Positions 1-14,320 are shown, numbered from the stretch's first letter. The stretch: 64,000 nt of DNA from Artemia franciscana (GCF_032884065.1 NC_088868.1:37750867-37814866), one strand, 5' to 3'. The notes: generated by a model from the letters alone, not told the origin. A program made the numbers and translations.

Positions 1-2562
<2,562 letters not shown>

Positions 2563-2682
2563 GCTCTGCTCTAGAATGCTATGTTTGCAATGAACAAGAA
2601 GGTAACACAGATAAATGTCTGAAGACCATCAAAATTTGTGAGCAACATGAAGACATGTGTATGACGAAAATCAAGTGGGGAA
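2563..2682 (+). CDS. Ly6/uPAR-domain GPI-anchored protein, first visible coding exon
   Basis: This exon starts the mature three-finger (Ly6/uPAR) domain of a small secreted, GPI-anchored cell-surface protein. It begins in phase 1 after tttcttatttag and ends in phase 1 before gtaagt. Its translation opens SALECYVCNEQEGNTDKC and carries the first five cysteines, including the N-terminal LxCYxC signature that normally follows signal-peptide cleavage. The next exons (10590-10768 and 14321-14407) join in frame, giving a product with 12 cysteines, a CCxxDxCN C-terminal signature and a hydrophobic GPI-signal tail. Arthropod relatives include the quiver/sleepless, boudin and crooked group, which act in ion-channel modulation or septate-junction assembly; which one this matches is not clear, so no symbol is given. 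The signal-peptide exon is missing and presumably lies upstream of the window. Confidence 0.88.
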
Positions 2683-3604
2683 GTAAGTCAAAATTATTCA
2701 ATTTAGTTTTCTTATGTTTGATTATTGTAGATATGTCTTATGATTTCATTTGTCTGTCCACATCTGGCTTACAGAAAAACTGAAAAATTCGGGTTTGTCC
2801 ATCTTTGAAAAAAAGTATTCAAACTTTTCAGAGGGTCCAGGCTCTGGACCCTCTTTAAAAAAAACTTTTGAAGACAAGGAATTCAGAATGTTGAAAGATA
2901 ATTTATAGGATTCCCCTTTCCCTGCTTGTTGGTATGGGTGCTCCCCCATCCCCCACCTTCCTGCTATTTCAGCTATTTTTATCCAACTTATCAAGCCTTT
3001 GGAAATCAATATCAAAAAGAAAGGGATATAATCTCTTGGAGAATTAGTGCTTTAAGAGGAACACCTACTAGTTCATCATAAATAACAAATTTTCCTTTAA
3101 AGGACTTAAATCATAACCAAAATCTCAGTCTGCTAAGAAATTCAAGAATATTCAACACGATTTATTGTATCAATAGATCTATTTGTGTGCACAGACCTGC
3201 CTTGGGAGGTAGGGTATCAGAGTATCTGAACCAATGTAACAAAAAATTAAGAGTGATATTTTTTTTCAATTTCTCTAATAGGGTTTTATTGTTTAGGTTA
3301 ATTTCAAGGGGAGAATCCCCTTGAAATTGTAGGTATGAATAAAACTAATGGTAAAAATCTGGATTGAGTTCTGTTCTTCCTATCCTAAAGCTTCAGCTTT
3401 GCATGCAAGTATGAGTAGTATGAGTATGAGCAAGTATGAATAGTATGAGTTTGAGCAAGTATGAGTAGATTTCCCAAATGTTTAGAAACTCCATGTCTTC
3501 TACTAACCTGTTAATCACAGAAAGAAAATCCCATCAAACTTTTTGTTGTGTTCCAATTCCCTAAGAGCTAAAAGACCCACCCACTCCCTGCAGCTGGCTG
3601 GTCT

Positions 3605-4832
3605 ATACTCACTTTTGACTTATAAGAGAGGACTAGAGCTCTCGTTTTTCTTATCAATTGTACACCCTTCGAAGTTTATGTGAACATGAGGTGGTGGTGG
3701 GGATGAGAACCTTCCTATACGGAATAAATTCTGTTCATTTTGGGATTTAATGTTATTCTTTACTTTCATAATAACAGCGCCGACAAGAAATATTTCAAGA
3801 AATCATAGAGGGATCAAATATCAGTTCCATGCTTGGTGTAATTAAAAAGTTTTTTGTATCCTTCCCCCCTGAACAGAAGTCCGGATACAACCCTGGGGAT
3901 CATGTATCAATTTCTGCCTCCATCCTCCCCTCGTCTCTCAATTAGAACTAAATATAAATTTATGAGGCTCAGTGAAATTTGGCATGTTTTGGTATTAAAT
4001 TGCACCCTTTAAGGCATATCTCTCCCTCCCTTACTATAGAAAAAAAATATGGAAGCCCATTGTAAGGTTTAAAGCACTTGTATGCAAATGCTTAGAATTG
4101 TAAAACAACAGGAAGTAAAACAATCTAAGACAGTGAAATTTGTTAGGATCTAAAAATATTTTGGCTAGTTTGGGAGGGGGAAGGGATGCCTTAAAGGTTG
4201 CATTTTAATGCTGAAACATCCCAGCTCTCATTGAGCTTTAAATAAATACATAATTAGTTCTAAGAGACAAAGAGAGGATGGAGGTAGACATTGATGCATT
4301 ATCCCCAGGGCTGTATTTAGAACTTTTGTCAAGGGGGTTATTTTTACCCCTTAAAAAGTCATAACAGTCATCTAGAAGACTTTATTTTGGTATTGAAGAA
4401 ATACCCAGTTGCTAGCCCAAATTACTCTTGAGTTGAATAGAAATGGAGGAAGGGTCTTTTTAATTAATATCTCATGTCTATTAATAAAAAAGAGGAAGGC
4501 GTGGTCTCTTCTAGTTGTCTCATATATGAATAATGTGATACCTGCCCTTGGCAATTTATGCATAAGCTATCTAATTGGGGGAGGGTACAAAAAATGTGAA
4601 ATTGATTGTCAAAGAGTTCTTTATTTCTGAGAATTTTTCTAGTCTATGTTGTTATTATGAAAATAATGAACAACATCAAACCCCAAAATGAGTAGTACTT
4701 AGTCAGTATAGGAGGGCGCATGTGCCTTCTTCATCCCCATCTCCACCTCCGGGCTGTAGAAACTTTGGAGGATGCTCATTTGATCAGAAATTGAGAGTTC
4801 TTTTCCTTTTTTCTAGGTCAAAAGTGATAGGA
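3605..4832. mobile_element. Long inverted-repeat (foldback) element with an insertion in its right arm
   Basis: Two blocks recur as inverted pairs: 3605-3778 with about 4636-4832 (sharing ccccaaaatgagnag and a block around ttctnatccccac), and about 3885-4030 with 4190-4315 (sharing atgccttaaaggntgca and gacaaagagaggatggaggnag in opposite senses). The nesting fits one foldback element about 1.2 kb long centred near 4100. The right arm is interrupted by a separate repeat at 4373-4575. A third copy of the outer arm lies at about 41420-41600. No coding capacity is visible. Confidence 0.7.
4373..4575 (+). repeat. Dispersed ~200-bp repeat, copy 1
   Basis: This stretch (cccaaattactcttgagttg ... ggaaggcgtggtctcttc ... 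gcataagctatcta) matches 6021-6215 in the same orientation at roughly 85% by eye. It sits inside the right arm of the foldback element, so it probably inserted there. Confidence 0.8.
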
Positions 4833-5675
4833 AACCAACCAGCCGGGGAGGGATATTTTACGCGGGAGGGAGGGGGGCTCGTCTAAAACCTAATAATTAA
4901 GCGAGGTGCAGGTCCGCAGGAGTATCAGCATTTTGGGTATATGCAAATCATGCTCAAAACAAATATTTGATTTATTTCCATTAAAAAAATATAATCAGTT
5001 TCTTTTAGGAATCTTTTGCTATCTTTCACAATTTGTTTCTTAATGTATCCCATATGATTTTACATGGGCAATACGATTTTCCCATGACGGGCTATATGAT
5101 TTGCCCATGATGGCCAGTATTATTTTGCAGATCCATTGTGGTTAGGTACATTTTCTGTTTTCAAGAGAATCTGAAAGGCTAGTCTCTTGAAATTAAAGTG
5201 AAAATGCACAAACAGTTTGGATATTTGAGATTAATCCACTCCTTGAAGCAACAGATCCCCCCCCTCCAAAGCCCACATAATGTTGTGGCTATTTCCACCT
5301 ATACTTAATGGGTGTTATGGTTATTGTAATGGTAATTATAATGTGAGATATTTTTCCAAATAAAGCATAGTTTTAACCAAAAAAGAAATTGGCTTCTAGT
5401 CCTCTTATTTTCATGACTATCCAAATATTTGAACATTTATTTTAGTTTTCCTAGAAATACTTTCAGAGTTTGTAATTGGATGTATGTGCAACAATATAAG
5501 GTACAACCAGGCATGGTGAGTAGAGTATTTAAATATGAAAAGGGTCTTTAAGCCAATAATTTACAGCTAAACACGAAGACATGCACTTTGGAATCTAATT
5601 CCATTTCAAAGGTTTAAGACTGGAAACTAAAATGAATGTCGTAGTGATAACTCTAATACAGGATACTAATCGTTC

Positions 5676-5830
5676 CCTAGTTAAATCCTTGCTTGACATC
5701 TTTTTATTTTCTTTCTCGTGCTTCTTTCAGTTTTTTTAGGTTATATTGCCAGATTTCTGCTGCCCTATGTAGTAATGTATCTTTTATTGGTATATCACGT
5801 TATATACCGTACTTCGCACAGTACTGAATT
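5676..5830 (+). mobile_element. LINE reverse-transcriptase C-terminal fragment
   Basis: This sequence aligns by eye with 31036-31185, part of the C-terminal region of a LINE reverse transcriptase ORF. Shared words include cccttgcttga, tattttctttct and ctgccctatgtaataatnta. Frameshifts prevent a continuous translation, so it is a decayed, truncated fragment of the same family. Confidence 0.65.
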
Positions 5831-6020
5831 TCTCCGTAATTAATTTCCAGGATCCAAAAAAAATAAAATATTGAGAAAATAAAAATATTAAGAAATAAAA
5901 AAGATATTGAAAAATAAAAACGGTCAATGACTTTTGGCCCACCCTGTATTTTATTTTATGTCGGGTTTTTGTTAATTACTTATATTTTTGTTAATAAATT
6001 CGATTCAATAATGCTAATAT

Positions 6021-6215
6021 AGAAGACTGTTTATCTTAGTATTAAAGAAACAACCAGTTGCTAACCCAAATTACTCTTGACTTGAATAGAAATGGAGGAG
6101 GGGTAATGTCTTACGTCTACTAATAAAAGATAGGAAGGCGTGGTCTCTTCCAGTTGTCTCATTTATGAATAAGCTGATATCTACTCTTGGCAATTTTTGC
6201 ATAAACTATCTACGG
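6021..6215 (+). repeat. Dispersed ~200-bp repeat, copy 2
   Basis: Second copy of the repeat at 4373-4575, in the same orientation, with small indels. No coding potential or terminal repeats were recognised. Confidence 0.8.
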
Positions 6216-6570
6216 TCAACTATCCTTATGACCCTTGTTACTCCAATGAATATGGGACTGAAAGCAAAATGTTTGATTTAATTGTCCCTGGAAGAAGACT
6301 GTTCTCAATGCTGACATTAGTATTCTAGTAATTCTTAGGTGATTGATAAGTTGTCAAGAGAACCACGAATAACCGTCTTTTATAGCTGAAGGAATGAATA
6401 GTTGGATATAAAATTACTCAAATTTTCATGAATAAAAAATTGAGATTGCAATCTCAAATGAGTGAATTTACTGTCATTAAATAAATATAAAGGTTGAAAT
6501 AAAACTCATGCTATATAAGATACTGTCGTACTTTACATCTCAATTCTAACTTTCAACCTAAATACTTTCT

Positions 6571-9500
6571 ACCAAAGTTTATTGACTGTAACACTATGAA
6601 GAATCAAGCGCAAAAAGATAAAGAGCGACAATATTGCTCAGCAATAAGCAAACAAAGTTTATTGTCTGTAATGCTATGGAAAATCAAGTGCAAAAAGATA
6701 AAGAGAGACAATATTGCTCAGAAATCATTAACCAAAGTTTATTGACTGTAACACTATGGAAAATCAAGTGCAAAAAGATAAAGAGAGACAATATTGCTCA
6801 GCAATCAGTAACCAAAGTTTATTGACTGTAACACTATGGAGAATCAAGAGCACAAAGATAAAGAGAGACAATATTGCTCAGAAATCATTAACCAAAGTTT
6901 ATTGACTGTAACACTAGGAACAATCAAGAACAAAAAGATAAAGAGAGACAATATTGCTCAGCAATCAGTAACCAAAGTTTATTGACTGTAACACTAGGAA
7001 CAATCAAGAACAAAAATATAAAGAGAGACAATATTGCTCAGCAATCAGCAACCAAAGTTTATTGACTGTAACTCCATGGAGAATCAAGAGCACAAAGATA
7101 AAGAGAGACAATATTGCTCAGAAATCATTAACCAAAGTTTATTGACTGTAACACTAGGAACAATCAAGAACAAAAAGATAAAGAGAGACAATATTGCTCA
7201 GCAATCAGCAACCAAAGTTTATTGACTGTAACACTATGGAGAATCAAGTGCAAAAAGATAAAGAGAGACAATATTGCTCAGCAATCAGTAACCAAAGTTT
7301 ATTGACTGTAACACTATGGAGAATCAAGAGCACAAAGATAAAGAGAGACAATATTGCTCAGAAATCATTAACCAAAGTTTATTGACTGTAACACTAGGAA
7401 CAATCAAGAACAAAAAGATAAAGAGAGACAATATTGCTCAGCAATCAGCAACCAAAGTTTATTGACTGTAACACTATGGAGAATCAAGAGCACAAAGATA
7501 AAGAGAGACAATATTGCTCAGAAATCAGTAACCAAAGTTTATTGACTGTAACACTAGGAACAATCAAGAACAAAAAGATAAAGAGAGACAATATTGCTCA
7601 GCAATCAGCAACCAAAGTTTATTGACTGTAACTCTATGGAGAATCAAGAGCACAAAGATAAAGAGAGACAATATTGCTCAGAAATCATTAACCAAAGTTT
7701 ATTGACTGTAACACTAGGAACAATCAAGAACAAAAAGATAAAGAGAGACAATATTGCTCAGCAATCAGCAACCAAAGTTTATTGACTGTAACTCCATGGA
7801 GAATCAAGAGCACAAAGATAAAGAGAGACAATATTGCTCAGAAATCATTAACCAAAGTTTATTGACTGTAACACTAGGAACAATCAAGAACAAAAAGATA
7901 AAGAGAGACAATATTGCTCAGCAATCAGCAACCAAAGTTTATTGACTGTAACACTATGGAAAATCAAGTGCAAAAAGATAAAGAGAGACAATATTGTTCA
8001 GCAATCAGTAACCAAAGTTTATTGACTGTAACACCATGGAGAATCAAGAGCACAAAGATAAAGAGAGACAATATTGCTCAGAAATCATTAACCAAAGTTT
8101 ATTGACTGTAACACTAGGAACAATCAAGAACAAAAAGATAAAGAGAGACAATATTGCTCAGAAATCATTAACCAAAGTTTATTGACTGTAACACTAGGAA
8201 CAATCAAGAACAAAAAGATAAAGAGAGACAATATTGCTCAGCAATCAGCAACCAAAGTTTATTGACTGTAACTCTATGGAGAATCAAGAGCACAAAGATA
8301 AAGAGAGACAATATTGCTCAGAAATCATTAACCAAAGTTTATTGACTGTAACACTAGGAACAATCAAGAACAAAAAGATAAAGAGAGACAATATTGCTCA
8401 GCAATCAGCAACCAAAGTTTATTGACTGTAACTCTATGGAGAATCAAGAGCACAAAGATAAAGAGAGACAGTATTGCTCAGCAATCAGCAACCAAAGTTT
8501 ATTGACTGTAACACTATGGAGAATCAAGAGCACAAAGATAAAGAGAGACAGTATTGCTTAGAAATCATTAACCAAAGTTTATTGACTGTAACACTAGGAA
8601 CAATCAAGAACAAAAAGATAAAGAGAGACAATATTGCTCAGCAATAAGCAACCAAAGTTTATTGACTGTAACTCTATGGAGAATCAAGAGCAAAAAGATA
8701 AAGAAAGACAATATTGCTCAGCAATAAGCAACCAAAGTTTATTGACTGTAACACTATGGATAATCAAGAGCACAAAGATAAAGAGCGACAATATTGCTCA
8801 GCAATCAGCAACCAAAGTTTATTGACTGTAACACTAGGAACAATCAAGAACAAAAGATAAAGAGAGACAATATTGCTCAGCAATCAGCAACCAAAGTTTA
8901 TTGACTGTAACTCTATGGAGAATCAAGAGCACAAAGATAAAGAAAGACAATATTGCTCAGCAATAAGCAACCAAATTTTATTGACTGTAACACTATGGAT
9001 AATCAAGAGCACAAAGATAAAGAGCGGCAATATTGCTCAGCAATCAGCAACCAGAGTTTATTGACTGTAACACTATGGAGAATCAAGAGCACAAAGATAA
9101 AGAGAGACAATATTGCTCAGAAATCATTAACCAAAGTTTATTGACTGTAACACTAGGAACAATCAAGAACAAAAAGATAAAGAGAGACAATATTGCTCAG
9201 CAATAAGCAACCAAAGTTTATTGACTGTAACTCTATGGAGAATCAAGAGCAAAAAGATAAAGAAAGACAATATTGCTCAGCAATAAGCAACCAAAGTTTA
9301 TTGACTGTAACACTATGGATAATCAAGAGCACAAAGATAAAGAGCGACAATATTGCTCAGCAATCAGCAACCAAAGTTTATTGACTGTAACACTAGGAAC
9401 AATCAAGAACAAAAAGATAAAGAGAGACAATATTGCTCAGCAATCAGCAACCAAAGTTTATTGACTGTAACTCTATGGAGAATCAAGAGCACAAAGATAA

Positions 9501-10130
9501 AGAAAGACAATATTGCTCAGCAATAAGCAACCAAATTTTATTGACTGTAACACTATGGATAATCAAGAGCACAAAGATAAAGAGCGGCAATATTGCTCAG
9601 CAATCAGCAACCAGAGTTTATTGACTGTAACACTATGGAGAATCAAGAGCACAAAGATAAAGAGAGACAGTATTGCTTAGAAATCATTAACCAAAGTTTA
9701 TTGACTGTAACACTAGGAACAATCAAGAACAAAAAGATAAAGAGAGACAATATTGCTCAGCAATAAGCAACCAAAGTTTATTGACTGTAACACTATGGAG
9801 AATCAAGAGCACAAAGATAAAGAGAGACAGTATTGCTCAGAAATCATTAACCAAAGTTTATTGACTGTAACACTAGGAACAATCAAGAACAAAAAGATAA
9901 AGAGTGACAATATTGCTCAACAATCAGCAACCAAAGTATATTGACTGTAACTCTATGGAGAATCAAGAGCACAAAGATAAAGAGAGACAGTATTGCTCAG
10001 CAATCAGCAACCAAAGTTTATTGACTGTAACACTATGGAGAATCAAGAGCATAAAGATAAAGAGAGATAACATTGCTCAGCAATAAGCAACCAAAGTTTA
10101 TTGACTGTAACACTATGGAGAAATAAGAGA
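6571..10130 (+). repeat. 80-bp tandem satellite, about 44.5 units, in a Ly6 intron
   Basis: The array has a near-exact 80-bp period (accaaagtttattgactgta ... gacaatattgctcagcaatc). Units fall into recognisable variants: A with gaatcaagagcacaaag, B with caatcaagaacaaaaag, and a rarer C with gaatcaagtgcaaaaag. A and B often alternate, which gives a 160-bp dimer. One unit, starting at 8811, is 79 bp because an A is missing in caaaagataaag. The first and last units are the most diverged. Each unit holds a perfect 8-bp palindrome (caatattg) beside a 6-bp inverted repeat (attgct-c-agcaat). Because 80 is not a multiple of 3, open frames of 63 codons recur every few units; they have no coding meaning. 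Confidence 0.98.
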
Positions 10131-10589
10131 GAATTGAATTGTTGGCTTTTTATTGAATAAACTGAAGAACAAATTCAGCACAAATTGAAAATTACATGGC
10201 TTAAAGCAGTGCTCTTTTTGTTGTGTGAAATAGTGAAATTAATTATGAAAAGTAGAAAAACGATCAAAATATGTGCTATTGTAAAATAAGCCAAATATCT
10301 GATAATCTGTGCTCTGGAAATTTTTAAGGTTTTAAGTCATTGAAAAGTTTTTTTTTTAACTTGCATCTATACTGGCCAAATTTGTAATGGTCTTTTGTGA
10401 TTTATTGTTTAAGGGCAGTTTGCTGATTTTATTTTTGTTTATAACCTCCAAATTTGAGGTTAAAAAAATGGTTAAATTTAAATTTTGAAAACTATTTCAG
10501 ATAGACAAGAAATGGGTTAAAATAAGACGATAAATCTTTCTCTAAACAAAAACTCCCTCCATAGACCCTGATTAATATTTTATTCTTAG

Positions 10590-10768
10590 GTCTTCCGTAT
10601 TGGACAATTACTGCTGCCAAACAGTTCAACGTTTCTAAAGAGTGTGCCACCAAAGACCTTTGTGAACAAACTTGGAATGCGACCTTGCCGTATTGTGAAC
10701 GAATTTGGTATTTAGATTGGAGATGTTCTGAATGCTGTGCTGGAGATCGCTGCAATTATTATGTCACA
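10590..10768 (+). CDS. Ly6/uPAR-domain GPI-anchored protein, second visible coding exon
   Basis: This exon follows the acceptor tattcttag and ends before the donor gtaagc. It starts in phase 1, completing the codon split at 2682, and ends in phase 0. It encodes the rest of the three-finger domain, starting SLPYWTITAAKQFNVSKEC. It carries seven cysteines and ends with ECCAGDRCN, the CCxxDxCN signature that closes Ly6 domains. Two N-glycosylation sequons are present (NVS and NAT). The whole mature domain has 12 cysteines rather than the usual 8-10, so an extra disulfide is likely. The preceding intron is about 7.9 kb, nearly half of it satellite. Confidence 0.92.
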
Positions 10769-10854
10769 GTAAGCCATTTCTTCTTTTATTTAAATTTATA
10801 GTCTGTTTGGATTTATCCACTTAGCCCTTTCCTTTTTTTTTTTTTTTTTTTTGT

Positions 10855-11662
10855 CTGGTTGATGATTCCCACGTTCAGAGCTGTTTCTAGGGTCGGTAGA
10901 GACCAGGGATAAATTGATTACAATGTCTCTCCCGACTCAAATATAAGCAGAAAAACCCGAATCAAAGTCACAGCTCCCAGCTAAGGCACCTCCTTAGTTG
11001 TGGTGCCGGGGGAAAATGACCCAGTTGCCCCCCACCTATGGCTAATCCTATACAATCCATCCCCCATGCCAATGCAATTTCCAGTACGTTATATTTCTTT
11101 TCTCCTGCGTTTTTAACATAAGACACTATATTTGGCTCTATCCCTCCACTGAATCACAGTTTATAGTTTTTTTTTGTTTTTTTTTAATGGCTTGTTAGAT
11201 TGGAAACATGTTGAATGTTATTTGAAAATTGTTGAAAAAGGTTAATTTTCCTTCTTTTTGTTAAGCATGTTAATTAGAAGTAATATCGTAATTATTCTAA
11301 TAAAAATGTTGCTTCTGCTCCGCCCATCTTGATCAAATGTTGCTTCTACATATATTTGATTTATATTTTGTTTATGTGGATGGGCAGCTTTTAAAAACGC
11401 AACAGACAGTTCAATTATTTGGTGAAAATATTAAACATTGAGGTAAAACTGATTATTTATTTTGAATTAAAATATGAAAGAAACAGAAACAATTGCTATA
11501 GGAGCGCTTTATTTTAATGGAATGAATACATTGTATGGTATTGTATTCCATGTATATTATTTTAAAGTAATCTATAAATAATTTCTGAGAACACACGGGC
11601 TAATCATGACAAAACACAAAATCGCAAAGAAAAGAAGAACGAGAACAATAAACAGCCAGTGA
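10855..11662 (+). repeat. Segmental tandem duplication, copy 1
   Basis: An 800-bp segment (ctggttgatgattcccacgt ... gaacgagaacaataaac) repeats almost identically at 11686-12490, with an offset of 831 bp. Only scattered substitutions and short indels separate the copies, so the duplication is recent. No coding capacity was recognised in either copy. Confidence 0.95.
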
Positions 11663-11685
11663 ATTTTGATGATTCAACCAGCAGC

Positions 11686-12490
11686 CTGGTTGATGATTCC
11701 CATGTTCAGAGCTGTTTCTAGGGTCGGTAGAGACCAGGGATAAATTGATTACAATGTCCCTCCCGACTCAAATATAAGCAGAAAAACCCGAATCAAAGTC
11801 ACAGCTCCCAGCTAAGGCACCTCCTTAGTTGTGGTGCCGGGGGAAAATGACCCAGTTGCCCCCCACCTATGGCTAATCCTATACAATCCATCCCCCATGC
11901 CAATGCAATTTCCAGTACGTTATATTTCTTTTCTCCTGCGTTTTTAACATAAGACACTATATTTGGCTCTATCCCTCCACTGAATCACAGTTTATAGTTT
12001 TTTTTTGTTTTTTTTTAATGGCTTGTTAGATTGGAAACATGTTGAATGTTATTTGAAAATTGTTGAAAAAGGTTAATTTTCCTTCTTTTTGTTAAGCATG
12101 TTAATTAGAAGTAATATCGTAATTATTCTAATAAAAATGTTGCTTCTGCTCCGCCCATCTTGATCAAATGTTGCTTCTACATATATTTGATTTATATTTT
12201 GTTCATGTGGATGAGCAACTTTTAAAAACGCAACAGACAGTTCAATTATTTGGTGAAAATATTAAACATTGAGGTAAAACTGATAATTTATTTTGAATTA
12301 ATGTATGAAAGAAACAGAAACAATTGCTATAGGAGCGCTTTATTTTAATAGAATGAATACATTGTATGGTATTGTATTCCATGTATATTATTTTAAAGTA
12401 ATCTATAAATATTTCTGAGACCACACGGGCTAATCATGACAAAACACAAAATCGCAAAGAAAAGAAGAACGAGAACAATAAACCACCAGT
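11686..12490 (+). repeat. Segmental tandem duplication, copy 2
   Basis: Second copy of 10855-11662. Its last 45 bp (acacaaaatcgcaaagaaaa ...) also recur inverted at 12664-12717, so the stretch 12491-12663, which contains a hammerhead-like motif, is flanked by inverted repeats. Confidence 0.95.
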
Positions 12491-12512
12491 GATTTTTTTT
12501 TTTAATTATGCA

Positions 12513-12549
12513 AATATTTCGGTCAAGACCTCCGCTTGACTGTCCTCAG
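12513..12549 (-). ncRNA. Hammerhead-ribozyme-like motif (degenerate)
   Basis: On the minus strand this reads CTGAGGA, then GTCAAG and CTTGAC pairing perfectly around a 7-nt loop, then CGAAATATT. CTGANGA, a stem and GAAA in that order are the conserved core of a hammerhead ribozyme. Such motifs occur in the terminal repeats of Penelope-like retroelements and in retrozymes. Two unpaired bases (CA) before the stem and one (C) after it are not canonical, and stem III and the cleavage site are not convincing. I read this as a decayed or variant ribozyme-like end of a retroelement. Poly-T and poly-A runs flank it. Confidence 0.35.
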
Positions 12550-12663
12550 TGCAAAATAAAATGATAAAAAAAAAAAAAAATGTTTTAAACGAGCACAAAA
12601 CTAAAATATGATGACCCTTTCTTTGTAACCGTGAAAGGTTTACCTTTTCAAAAAAATTTCACT

Positions 12664-12717
12664 TGCTGTTTATTGTCCTCGCTCTTCTTTTCTTTGTGAT
12701 TTTGTGTTTTGTCAAAG
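12664..12717 (-). repeat. Inverted copy of the duplicated segment's 3' end
   Basis: gtttattgtcctcgctcttc and the following gtgattttgtgttttgtca are the reverse complement of about 12434-12483 and of the equivalent place in the first copy, with a few mismatches. Confidence 0.85.
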
Positions 12718-12911
12718 TAATCTGAACTTTCCTTAAAATTAATTTATTAAAAAGGAAAGTGTTCATTATTTTCCTAAAATATGCAACTTTAGTATTTGCC
12801 CTGTGTGGGTCAAAAAATTTAAAATAAATCTTGAGTGACTATGAAATAAAAAAAGGTATAGAGAAAAAAAAATTGTAGTTAAAAAATAAATTTGTAGTAG
12901 TAAAAAAATGT

Positions 12912-13712
12912 CCCTAGGTTACGTCCCTTTCCTCTAAGTTATCTTGAATTAACACCACAGAGTAAACGTACAAAGTTTGTCAAAATCTGTATCAATGGAT
13001 ATCATGGTCTGGTTGACCTTATCTGGGATTACCCAGTTGCAACATTTTGCTGAAAAAAATTTGTAGTTAATCATATCTATAAAAATTTAAACCCAATGGC
13101 GTTCATTTGGGAGGGCACATGATCCCTCCCCCAGATTTTGAAAAATAACCTTTATGGAATATTATCATTCTAAAATGACTATTGGGGGTGTTTTTATTGA
13201 GAAAAAAAACCTAGGTTACGATCCCTTCCTCTAAGTTATCTTGAATTGACATCACCGAGTAAACATACAAAGTTTGTCAAAATTTGTAACCATGGGTATC
13301 ATGGTCTGGTTGACCTTATCTGGGATTGCCTAGTTGCAACATTTTGCTAGAAGGAATTTGATGAAACAAAATGAACTTTTTTTTTATCAAATTTGATGAA
13401 AAAAATTTGTAGTTAATCATGTCTATAAAAATTTAAACCCAATTTCGTTGATTTGGGAGGGCACATGATCCCTCCCCCCATATTTTGAAAAATAACCTTT
13501 ATGGAATATCTTCATTCTAAAATGACTATTGGGGGTGTTTTCTTGAAAAAAAAAGAAGAAAAAAAGCCCCTGGGTTACGATCTAAGCTATCTTTAATAGA
13601 CACCAAAGAGTAAACATAAAAAATTTGTCAAAATTTGTAATCATGGGATTATGGTCCGGTTGACCTTATCTGGGATTGCCCAGTTGCAACCTTTTGCTGA
13701 AAAAAATTTAAT
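12912..13712 (+). repeat. Tandem repeat, about 2.5 copies of a ~300-bp unit
   Basis: The unit starts with cctaggttacg at 12912, 13210 and 13569 and includes atcatggtctggttgacctt and ggagggcacatgatccctcc. The second copy is longer (359 bp) because of an internal insertion or duplication near 13350-13400. The third is cut off after about 145 bp. Confidence 0.9.
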
Positions 13713-13842
13713 GAAATTTGCTTCTTCTCAATTAAGCCTATTAAGACGAACTTCAAGGATTATGTGTGTTGGTTAGATGCCATCTACATAAATACTCCCA
13801 TTAATTTTCAGGCTTTGTCAAATTTTTACTTTTGTTTATGCT

Positions 13843-14265
13843 AGGCTCAAAGAATGTGGATAAGGATGGAAACTGGCACTAGTGTCGAAAAACTCAGTGC
13901 CCTATAACGTTTGGTGTTTGATATTTTTCAAACTTTGCCAATTTTTTTTTCTTTGCAGAAGGTGGGTACTGGGGTAGTGCAGTGGGTTCGATACCAGCTT
14001 GGTAATATGAGACTCGGAGTTTGAACTCAGCTCTCAAAAACCCAATGCAGGGCCGACGTAAGGCCCTTAGTTATCAAGAGGCGTCATTAATCCAATAATA
14101 CATTCAGAAAGTGGATGCTTATTACTACAATAATTTTATCAGTTATACTATTTTGCCCTATTACTTCACTTGGGTAACATCGAACAGTATAGGGTATTGA
14201 TTTTTTCGACACTATCGTCAGTTTCCAATCTTTCAAGCTACCCATGCTCTTTGGCTAAGCCATGA
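13843..14265. mobile_element. Inverted-repeat element with a tRNA-like core
   Basis: Diverged inverted arms (about 13843-13915 and 14185-14265, sharing ggaaactg and agtgtcgaaaaa) flank a core at 13972-14045. The core reads gtagtgcagtgg, resembling a Pol III A box, and gagtttgaactc about 50 bp later, resembling a B box. This suggests a tRNA-derived SINE inside, or fused to, an inverted-repeat element. The boxes are imperfect, so the Pol III reading is tentative. The element ends about 55 bp before the last Ly6 exon. Confidence 0.45.
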
Positions 14266-14320
14266 GTATGTAAAATAAATAAACAAGTTTCACTTGTGTT
14301 ATCATCTTTTTTTCTTCCAG

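Noticed and set aside
6634-10086. Many overlapping 63-codon open frames of near-identical sequence (MLSNQQPKFIDC...)
   Set aside because: They recur with the 80-bp satellite. Because 80 is not a multiple of three, all frames are visited and stops recur every few units; there is no start context or splice support.
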